This document shows positions 55,385 to 64,000 of a DNA stretch of 64,000 nt, in pieces; the first letter of the stretch is position 1, and each line of letters begins with the position of its first letter. The notes beneath the pieces were generated by a model. The model did not search any database, had not been told where the DNA came from, and saw only the letters and a program-made list of their open reading frames with translations. Source of the stretch: Thinopyrum elongatum (taxonomy: Eukaryota; Streptophyta; Magnoliopsida; Poales; Poaceae); contig CM022303.1 in NCBI GenBank assembly GCA_011799875.1, positions 426,985,230-427,049,229 of the forward strand. Reading direction: 5' to 3'. The position numbers and the translations under genes were made by a program.

Positions 55385-58213
55385 AGCGTTGGTATTAGAG
55401 CAAGTCTAGCTATAGGACGCACGGTCTAGGTGCGAGCGTTAGTAACCGGTAGTTTACGACCCGGTTGGTTTGCTGCACTTGTTTGTTGCATTTGTTTGTG
55501 CATAGCATGCATATAGACTAGATATCTTGTCACTAATGATGGATCTGGCGAGTGTGGGTGGCATCGGTTTTGATTCACTACCTGCGCTCTCCAGTTTGCA
55601 TATTTGTTCCTTGGTGTGGTGTCATCTTCGTCCCAGCGGAGTGATGCCAAGGTGCTTGGTGGTGTCGATCACTAGCAAGATTGATGCACCGGTACCACAC
55701 CAATATATTCTCTTCAGTCACCCTATCGTTTCGGTGATAGACAATTTCTATCCCGGATCGTGCCATTCCACTAACCGTTTCGGTAACCCTTACTGATCCT
55801 TGTTATCAGAAAAGGGCAATGGCTGCAAGCTTTTCTTTCCACCACTATCTCATTCCGTCTTTGGACATGTACGGTTTTCTTCCGTACGCTTGATGATGAT
55901 GTGGTCGTAACTTCTGTGTTCCGACCCCCGATCACCAAGTTCGTCCTCGCCACTGGTTCCATCCGTGTTAAGTCCGTGTTTGGTGTAGCCTTGTTTACAC
56001 CAATTTTCTTCCACACATTGATTCACTTTCGTGCACATCGCCACAGCATGTTAGACCGTAATACCGGAATCCTTGCAAGATTTGTGTGCTTAAGTAGGAA
56101 TGCATATTATTGCTATGAATAGCTGTAGAATGTGATGCTGCTTGTGTGTGATCTTGCTACTTTGTGTGCTTTTGTTTAGTCGTTTCTTTTGTTGTGTTTG
56201 GCCCTTGGTGTTACCTTATTTTCCCCTTATGGAAGTTGCTCACCGACCCTGAACCCAAAGAAATCAGTGAAGAGACAGCCATTTGGAAGCACAGCTCAGC
56301 AATATGGAATCTTCAGCAGACTGTGTTATATCAGGAATATCGGGCCTGAATATAAATGATATCCTGACTGGATTGGTTATCAGCACCAAGTATACATCAA
56401 CGCAACTTTCACAACAGTCATGATCGCATCAGCAAGAAGGCAAATTGTGTATATGATCCACAGTGCATTCCGTGCCAAAGGTATGATTCATATATATACA
56501 AGGTTTGAGTCTGCTACGAGTGCAATTTGAACCCTGCTATGTCTTGGAAGCAAGCCAGCATGAGCTATGAACTTAGTGTTCAGCAAGAAGGATAGCCGAA
56601 TACCCTGTTGCATACAACAAGTAACCGACAGCAGAAACGGTAAGGTATATACATAATAGTGAGCTGTATGGGACACGGATGAACCCTTGCCTGTCTTTCT
56701 TTGGTGACGGCACCACGCCTGTGTTCTGAGCTATTTCCAGCCGTCCGGGGTGGATGCCGATTTTTATTTCTCTTGTCAACAACTGTCCGTGTTCTGAGCT
56801 GCTTTTCGGCCGTCTCGGGTAGCTGTTGAATTTCTCTTCGTAGCAATGACCCTATGCTCTGAGCTGTTTTTTCGGTCGTCTTAGGGAGTTGCTACTTTCT
56901 TCTTATCGACACCGTCTCATGCTCTGAGCTGCTTTTCAGCCGTCTTGAGCCGGGGTTGAGTTATTCCAGTAAAAGTCCCAGATCTGAGTTGTAAAGACCG
57001 TTCTGGTGGCTACTAGTTTATTTGCCGGTTTTATCCAAGGGTTGAGACGATCGTTACCCTACAGCTACAACTTGTAAAGTAATATGCCTGCCAGAATATT
57101 GCATCTAACAACACCTATGGTCACACGGAGAATCAAGAACACATAAGGCCAAGTTTGTCAGCAAAGGATCCAGGCAAAGAGAACCATAATGAAGGAGCAA
57201 GATTGGCTGTACAGGTATCATAATGGTTGCAAGATCAACATGGTACAAATACTCCAGACAGTCTGGCTCGGTACCAGTCACCATGGGTACATACCCACGG
57301 GGTCTATTTCATTTGCACGGACCCCATATCGAGACAACCCGCCCAGCCAACTAGATATGCTCAGAATTGTCAGAAGAGGGCAACCAAGCTGGTCAGGTCA
57401 GCCGAAAGATTAACTCAGTAGTTCAAATTCAGCAACCATGTTAAAGCATTACACGGCCTACCATCCATACATGGATGCCGATAGACTGAGTAATCAGAAG
57501 GATAAACAACAGTCTCGAAGTATGTGTCCCCACAGATGGGAATCAGTTAAGGACTAACCTGCCGTGAACAAGATTCTGCTGCCAGGACCACTGTCAGTCA
57601 AGTCTATGGATAATATCACCGTACACCTTTATGCTGGTCACGACAGGTGACAGTCAAACATTTGGCAGGAGATTTATACCCGAGACAATGGAGATACCCA
57701 AGATGACACAGCAAATCGTGCGAGAAGTCAGATTCCGCCAGGAGAACGGTACGATTTACAATACTGTTTTGAACCAGGAGGACACACAGCCATTTGAAGT
57801 CACCCAATGCAGTGAGTAAAAGATTCCGTGTCCACCGAGAGAATCTGTTCACAACTCAGCAAATGGTCAATTATATTGGACCTCGTCACGACATGTCCAT
57901 GAGGAATCACCCTCGGACTTACGAGCAAGGCACATTGTTTGGTCAGGATAATTTATTGCCCCAGACAGGTCAGCAGACACAAAAGGATTGGAGTCAGAGT
58001 AGCATATGAGGTAAGATTAGCCAAAAAAAAAGGGGTCCCGTAAAGCAAACCACCCCGAAGCAAGGTAGCCAGACATATGAAATTCAGTGGTAACATTATA
58101 CAAAGGTAAAAAGGAAACCCGAGTTGGAAACGGTTTCCTCAAGTGGAAATATTCATGTCTGATCCCTGAGCAACCAAATCTCGAGGACGAGATTTCTTTA
58201 AGGGGGGTAGGTT
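55385..58213 (+). other. Non-coding internal domain of the LARD-like element
   Basis: This 2829-bp domain starts with AGCGT and the primer binding site TGGTATTAGAGC (55390-55401, close to the initiator-Met type) and ends with the polypurine tract at ~58198-58213. No reading frame over 100 codons has a gag or pol pattern. Just before the polypurine tract, CTCGAGGACGAGATTTCTTTAAGGGG (about 58180-58205) is the usual end of Gypsy chromovirus pol, suggesting descent from such an element. Confidence 0.75.
56705..56965. repeat. ~61-70-bp tandem repeat in the LARD-like interior
   Basis: Four units share TGTTCTGAGCTGCTTTTCGGCC or ATGCTCTGAGCTGCTTTTCAGC followed by GTCTTGGG-like and AGTTG phrases, starting near 56720, 56790, 56851 and 56920. 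Confidence 0.7.
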
Positions 58214-61200
58214 TGTAACACCCTGGATTTTGCCCATTTTCTTTTGCTTTTAATTTTGGTCCGGATTTGCTTTTCTGTGACTTAGTGGTTTTGAAACCTG
58301 GATGGATCACCCTTCATTTTTCTTCCCGAGTGGCTTGCCAACTTCAACACCATCCCAAGACCTTGTCATTTCCATTTTGGACCAATCCCAATATTCTTTT
58401 CTTTGGAATATTCCTTTTTCTATTAAAGGAATAACTCTGTTTGCCCTGAGTTGTGAAGCAACTCATATTTCTATCATTCCCAAAATTCTCAAATAATTCC
58501 CATAAATCCTTTCGGACATATATTATACAGATATGTCAAAATATTCCTTGCCATACCCAAAAATATTTCACAAATATTCCTTTTCCGATTCTGCCCTATC
58601 TGTCAGATTGAGAAGCAAGTACCCTTTATATTTGATTGATTGCTCTCAAACTTTTTGTGCACTCTTTCCAACCCATATCATTGCCACATGCCAAAACTTT
58701 ATTTGGATAATAAATCTCTCCTGGCTAATTTCCAAAGTTTCTGGGCAACCGGAATCTTTGTGAAGCAAGTGCTAGCTAGGAGTATCCAAATGAGTTGAAA
58801 TTTTGCAAGCATCTTAATATGCTCAAATCCTGACTGTCCACAAAATTTGAGCATCATCCCTTCAACTATGTGAGCATAGCATCAAATCTTTGTTTCTGGT
58901 CATTATTCTAGGTTATGAAGCAACTATGTTTTATGTTGCTCCATAACTCCTGAAATTTTACCAGGACATTAACCTATCTACATAACACCTCTCCACAAAA
59001 TTTGGGCTCAATTCATCTACCCAATAATTCCCTAGAATTTCCCTAAGATACTGTCCAGTGGGGTGCTGTGTGAAGGAAGTACCACTTTGGTTTATCCAAA
59101 TGGTATGAAATTTATACAGTATCCTCATATGATCAAATTATTCATCTCCTCCAAAATTCAGCTCAATCCAAGCAAGTATGTGAGTGCCACTTCATATTTT
59201 GCATTTCTGGTCAGTAAAGCCCATTGAACTACAAGTGCTATTTATCTCCATCCAAATGGTCTGAAAATTTGCAGTGATGATCACCCTAGTGAGTGATCAC
59301 TCTCAGCCAAATATCTGAGTCTAGTTCCTTCTCAACTTTTCTCAGCTCACATCAAACAGCTTGCTGGTGCATTGTATCCAAGCTCCCTCTAGTCATCTCC
59401 TGGCCTCTTGTGATGGGATTTCTCTCCCAAGCTGCCTTGAGGAGCAAGGACTTCCCGCTAGACATCAAAGTAGGTAGCAGAGTGCACCGCGTGCGCCAGT
59501 GCACGCGGTGACCATGCGGCTGGTGTGCAGTACGCGCGCTCTGTGCATTGGGGCCCTCGGCCTCGTCGGTTTCTTCCTCTCTTTCGACACCTAGCTTTGT
59601 CTAGGGACTTCGTTTCGTCGTCGCCCTCGCGCTGGACCCCTCTCCCCCTCTCCCGTCCCATCCGACGCGGTGCACCGACGGTGCCCGTGCCGTAAACCTC
59701 CTCTGCTCCTCCCTGTTTCAGTCGCCCGCGAGCTCCCGAGTCTTCCCGACCTCGCCTGAGCCTTCCCCGATCCTCTGTGAAGCTCGTGGATGTCTCTCCC
59801 CTCCTCCCCGCGGCTTCCCGAAGGCTCCGGCGCGTGGTGGACGTGACGCCGTGGCCGAGCCCGGCCACCCTCGTCGCCCCGCCTATAAAAGGGCCCCGAG
59901 CCCCTCTCGTCTTCACCACCAACCCCACCTCCCTCCACTGGTCCTCCCCGACCCATTCAACCATCACCGGAGCTGCTCCTCGCCACCCATCGCCGCCATG
60001 GCCGCCGAACGGCCTCGGCTAAATTCGTCCATCCTCAGCCCCCGTAGCTCCACCGAACCACCGTAGCCAACCACCACCATCACCTAGACCCTCCCCGCAG
60101 CTCGCCGCCCTCCTCTCAGTAGCCGCAGCGCCGTGCCCGAGGTCGCAGTGGCCGCCGCCCGCCGCGGCCAAGGCCTCGCTGGACCCGCTGCCTCCCGGCG
60201 AGGGCAAAGCCCACTGGCGGTTGCGCCTCTCCACGCTGGTCCCTCCGGTGGCCGGGGCTCCACCGGAGGTGGCCGGAGCCGCCGGGACGAGCGCCGGCGC
60301 GCGCGCCTCCTCTGTTCTGCGAGCGAGCGCGAGGAGGGAGATGGTCCTGCCAGCGGGGCCCCCTCATCAGTGTCTCCTTCCTCCCTCCGTTTTTTTAAAT
60401 GGAGCCGCAGCAAGGTGGGCCGCCCCAAGTGGAGCAGTAGCGCCTGCGCGGCTCGGCCAGTGTCCAGGCACTGTTCTCTTTCGGCCTAGTTCAGCTCAGG
60501 CGCACAGTGCATTTTAATCTTTTTCCAGAAAAAAAACTACTGAGGACCCAGAAGTAAATATTTATTTTACAAAAAGGTCCTTCTGCAGTCAAACTATCAC
60601 ATCTCTTTGCTCGAGACTCCGATTCAGGTGAAACCAAAGCCCACTTCTTCGTCTCGTGGAGCCCGTTCCATTGGTATCATTTTCACCATGTGTTCACATA
60701 GTGGAAATGACTATTTTGCCCTTGTCCGTAAACAGCCCCCTCCGGGAGAGAACTATTTCCGGCAATCGTCTCCGCGGACTCTCCGCACTCCTTTCCGATG
60801 GTTCCTTCATCCCCAGGCAAGCCAGAACTCTCATCTGCATCATTGCATTGCAATATCATGGTTTAACTAATTACTTTAATAGCAAGTATGAGTTATTTGT
60901 GAAATGAATTGGATTATGCAATGTTCAAGTTAACTCTTGGATAGGTGACTACCATGTTGGGTACCGGATTATTAGTGGCTAGTAGCTTACCCACTTGTTG
61001 ATACTGTGATGTTGAGATCACTGTCTATGATTATTTTGGAGTTCATCCGGCAGTTCGTGGAGATGAATTAGTAGCAGTGGCTTAAGCATACTGGTTATCG
61101 GAGTGTCAGCCATGACGGAAATATTATTCGGGGATTAGATATTTCATGGTTGACCTTGAGTCACCTGTCCGGACTTATCCGTGCAGCCACATTTGCCGGT

Positions 61201-62360
61201 ATGGGACGGCCTTGACTTGGTCTGATCGCGTGCTCTTTCACCGGTACCGCCCGACAGGGAAGGTTATGCGTGCGCGCTACCCTGGCCCGGTAGGCGGCGA
61301 TAACCTTGTGAGCCCAGTTGAGTTTTGTGCCGGCGTCCCCGTTTGGGATAGTATAGTTTGGCCACGACGGTGGCAAGTGTCACGAGGTGACAAGGGGCCA
61401 CCCAAGGCTTGACTCCGAGGGAGTGCGATTGCCGGTGGTACGATGGGAGAGTCACGGGTCAGGCAGGTTTCGTTGGAGCAACACTGGTCTACCCGAATGG
61501 GATCACGAGGTCAGTGTTCCATAGTGTGGGTAAAGTGCGCAACCTCTGCAGAGTGTAAAAATCTATTTGAATAGCCGTGTCCACGGTATTGGACAGTCCG
61601 TCCAGACCTCACTATGTGGTCAACCATGGTATTGATGATAATGATGGAAGAACTCGTCGTATGATCAGAAGTACTCGGTGGTTCATGAGTATTCTGAGGG
61701 TTGTGAGACAACCCGGAGGAGAGTAAGTTTGTCAGACTTGTCATGCAGATGGAATCAGGTATTTGATATGTTAGCCATGGGATGGCTGTGAGTTGAGTGG
61801 TCGGATGACCACATGCTTGGGAATTGGGATTTGGCACAGGTTTGGATTGCATCCTGAGATTATTTGGAGTACAAAATTAAATATGCTTTACCTTACTGCA
61901 TTTACTTCAGAAGTTATCTTGCTGGATAACCCTGCTTGTTAATTTTGACTGCTGTGATGTTGTCTTGCCTTAATGCTGATGTTTGTTGTGAGCTTGCGAG
62001 TACATTCAAAGTACTCACCTGGCGTGTCATGCCAGTTTGCAGGTCATGCCGTGATTGCTTGCTTGCCGAGGATCCTGTGCTTGCGATCTAGGATACGCGT
62101 TCTAGCTAGAGTCCCTGCGGAGTGGAGTCCATCACCGTCGTCGCTGTTCCGCTGCCGAGAGAGTTACTTCGCTGTTAGCATAGAGCTACCCCGGGAAGGC
62201 GTAGTGTCGCCGTGCCAATGTAATCCTTGTACCCTTTTGTAACCATATCCGTTGTAATAAAGAGCTGATTTGTTCTATGCCAACAGTGTCGTATTCCAGA
62301 GGACTTGTCCCTGGGCTGGAATACGGGGCGTTCCGGTTTACTCTGAGCCGGGGTGCCACA
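58214..62360 (+). repeat. 3' LTR (4147 bp) of the LARD-like element
   Basis: It matches 51235-55384 end to end. The largest indel seen is 5 bp near 58695 (AGTTC present at 51717 but absent here). The TATA box is at 59884-59891 and AATAAA at 62256-62261. Confidence 0.93.
59884..59891 (+). promoter_or_regulatory. TATA box in LARD-like 3' LTR
   Basis: TATAAAAG is identical in context to 52908-52915. In the 3' LTR it could drive read-out transcription into the adjacent CACTA-like element. Confidence 0.6.
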
Positions 62361-62990
62361 AGAGACATCCCAAATGATTACGCCGCTATAGTCGTGTGAA
62401 AAAGGTGGACATCAACATTTAATCTGCCGATATGTTTGTGATAGGTACGTTATCGCACAAGGTTCAAGAATGTAAAATGTGTGCGGTGCCTCTACTAACG
62501 CCAATGTGTACATTTTCATAACTGTGTGCGATTGGTATTCCTATCACACACGCACACTGGATTGAAACTATTGCCGTATTACCATGAATCGCACACGCAT
62601 ATGAGACGAAACCGTGTGTGCGGCCGTCGGGCATCGCAAACGTTTCACGTCAAAGAACCGTCTACTTTATTTTTTCATCGCACACGCTATTTTCTTTATA
62701 ACCGTGTGCACATTATTTTATTCGATCCTGTACAGTTTTTTGGCTGTAATTTATTATTCGAATTGGAAATTTTGAAATATGAAACGTGCAATTCAAATTC
62801 TCAGCACAATGGTTCAACAACGAATCCATAAATATAATTGTCAGTACAATATGTTCAGTAATTACAGGATTAGACAGCAATTAACTATGATGAACCACAA
62901 TATTTATAGGCGGTGAAGGTGAACAGACAAGTGTAAATCATTTTGACTGCCGATGGTGTTGAAGAAGTGGAATGCCCATAATGTGCCTTC

Positions 62991-63725
62991 CTACATGCCA
63001 TAGGCGAGAACAACTTTTGTCCAACCCCTTGTGACGATCGCCCGCCCATCCTTCACCGGCTTAAGGAAGACTTCTAGAGCATTATCATGGTAGCATGAAT
63101 TATATACTTTAACCTTAGTTGCCTCCACTCCGGTCATGTAGTTTGCAAGGTAATCATCAGTAAATAGCTTCGGAAACCACTGAAAAGAGAAAAATATCAG
63201 ATCATGAGGTCTAATAGAGTAACTTGTTGTGGACAGGGGGAAAAGCCAACACATTACTTACCATCCTAAAGTTCACTATTGTCTTGGATAAAGTGTAAAT
63301 AAAGAGCTTAATTCCCATCACCCATTTCTTTCGCCTAACAATCTTTCTTAGTTTCGTCACTTGACGCTTGTTCATGAATATCTCATTGCCCCATATGCAA
63401 AAGGGATCGAAGCGTGGATCAGTACCGCTCATATATGTACCTACAAGCAACGAATAAATGTTAGAAGCTAAACTGAGATTGCACAAATGATGTAAAATAC
63501 AACTACCTATATTCCTAAGTACAAGTATTTTTAGAGATTTCAATATGAACTACATATGGATGTATATAGAATTATAGATATAGTTTAGATTAGAATCTAG
63601 ATTCACTCATTTTGCTCCTTATGTAGTCTATATTGGAATCTCTAAAAATACTTAAATTTAGGAATAGATGGTGTATAAGACATGGGATGCAGCTAACCTC
63701 GACGGCAAACAACAGCATTGCCCAT
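62991..63725 (-). CDS. Small three-exon B3-like gene carried in the CACTA-like element, premature stop
   Basis: Minus-strand exons are 63725-63698, 63440-63262 and 63179-62991, with consensus introns (GAG|GTTAGC...TTGTAG and ATG|GTAAGTAATG...CTTTTCAG). They splice in frame to 131 codons starting MGNAVVCRRG. Exon 2 is basic (KRQVTKLRKIVRRKKWVMG). Exon 3 has WFPKLFTDDYLANYMTG, then LEVFLKPVKDGRAIVTRGW, ending at TAG 62991-62993. The same frame stays open for about 28 more codons (EGTLWAF...) to TAA 62904-62906, so the TAG looks like one nonsense change. The L..F..GR.iVtrGW..v pattern followed by EGT.W.F resembles a B3 DNA-binding fold. Role unknown; it may be a captured host gene. Confidence is for the gene model; the B3 assignment is weaker. 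Confidence 0.55.
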
Positions 63726-63739
63726 TGTAGCCCTGTGTA

Positions 63740-64000
63740 AGTACATGGAAAGCCAATGTTAACTACAACAGGGTTAACATCCACCAAAAATAGCAAATGG
63801 TAATAAAATGGCAGCATCTGTAGTGATATCTTCATTGCGAAAGAGTAGCACGGTAGCAAAGGGACGGATTAAAAATGGATACAATTGTTAATTGCAACAG
63901 GCTTAACAACATCCTAATTCATGTTTTGTAAGTTTGTAGCCATTGAAATACAACTGTTTAAACATGGATACAACTGTTAATTGCAACAGGCTTAATGGCC
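63740..64000. other. Upstream of the B3-like gene; short direct repeats
   Basis: No gene is visible. The phrase TTAATTGCAACAGGCTTAA occurs near 63887 and again near 63978, with a related TTAACTACAACAGGGTTAA near 63758. These are direct repeats at roughly 90-120 bp spacing that run off the window. Confidence 0.5.

Larger units (their letters stand above)
51235..62360 (+). mobile_element. LARD-like LTR retrotransposon with 4.15-kb LTRs, TSD AGAGA
   Basis: Two nearly identical LTRs (51235-55384 and 58214-62360) start TGTAACACCCTGG and end GGGGTGCCACA, flanked by AGAGA at 51230-51234 and 62361-62365. The internal domain is only 2829 bp and has no gag or pol. A primer binding site (55390-55401) and a polypurine tract (AAGGGGGGTAGGTT before 58214) are present. 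Giant LTRs plus a short non-coding interior match the large retrotransposon derivative (LARD) concept described for barley Sukkula; membership in that family is an inference. By eye the LTRs differ at roughly 2-2.5% of sites, making this the youngest LTR element here. Confidence 0.9.
62361..64000 (+). mobile_element. CACTA-like transposon, continuation after the LARD insertion
   Basis: After the AGAGA duplication the sequence resumes with subterminal motifs GTGTGCG, CGCACACG and AACCGTGTG (62390-62710), of the same kind as in the small element at 13.4-14.9 kb. Interior DNA with a small spliced gene on the minus strand follows. The right terminus is outside the window and no transposase is visible. 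Confidence 0.6.

Overview
The window is intergenic DNA from a large, repeat-rich grass genome. A Triticeae genome (wheat, barley or a relative) is my best inference, from the LTR types, the nested layout and the CACTA/MITE content. I found no bacterial features and no convincing single-copy host gene. Almost every base can be assigned to a transposable element or to tandem repeats inside one. Element types were read from motifs, LTR pairs, primer binding sites, target-site duplications (TSDs) and translated domains; no database was searched.

Layout. 1-5862: non-autonomous Copia-like retrotransposon, minus strand, cut by the window start. 5863-13434 and 14903-15449: a long repeat-rich tract ending in a CACTA terminus at 15449. 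It holds a LINE tail (7255-7599), a tRNA-like SINE relic (~9.8 kb), many tandem arrays, and a small CACTA-like element (~13435-14902) that itself contains a MITE (13956-14210). 15450-21287: decayed pol of a plus-strand Gypsy (Tat-like) element, then the 3' end of a B3-like reading frame on the minus strand. 21288-38744: minus-strand Tat-like Gypsy element (TSD GTCCT) lacking RT and integrase but carrying gag/protease and an intron-containing antisense ORF. That ORF is split by an Athila-type element at 24109-33654. 38745-39030: the rest of the B3-like frame. 39077-42368: hAT transposon with a BED-finger transposase. 42369-49605: second Tat-like element (TSD AATGG) that keeps essentially only its antisense gene. 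49611-51010: 3' part of a chromovirus-like Gypsy element. 51011-51234 and 62361-64000: a second CACTA-like element carrying a small spliced B3-like gene. 51235-62360: a LARD-like retrotransposon with two 4.15-kb LTRs around 2.8 kb of non-coding internal DNA (TSD AGAGA).

Order of events (inference from nesting plus LTR differences counted by eye). The Gypsy pol at 15.5 kb and the B3-like frame are old. The 21288-38744 element (about 9% LTR difference) landed in the B3-like frame and later received the Athila element (about 5%). The hAT received the chromovirus, which received the CACTA, which received the giant-LTR element (about 2-2.5%, the youngest). The 42369-49605 element (about 5%) sits exactly on the hAT/chromovirus junction.

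Most coding regions are broken by in-frame stops, frameshifts or lost catalytic residues. The least damaged frames are the antisense gene of the 42-49 kb element, the Athila second ORF (one stop) and the three-exon B3-like gene near 63 kb (one stop). I see no clearly new defence, metabolic or regulatory system. The most interesting points are the antisense genes kept by otherwise gutted Tat-like elements, the B3-like frames linked to two different elements, and the dense short palindromes in two unrelated LTR families.
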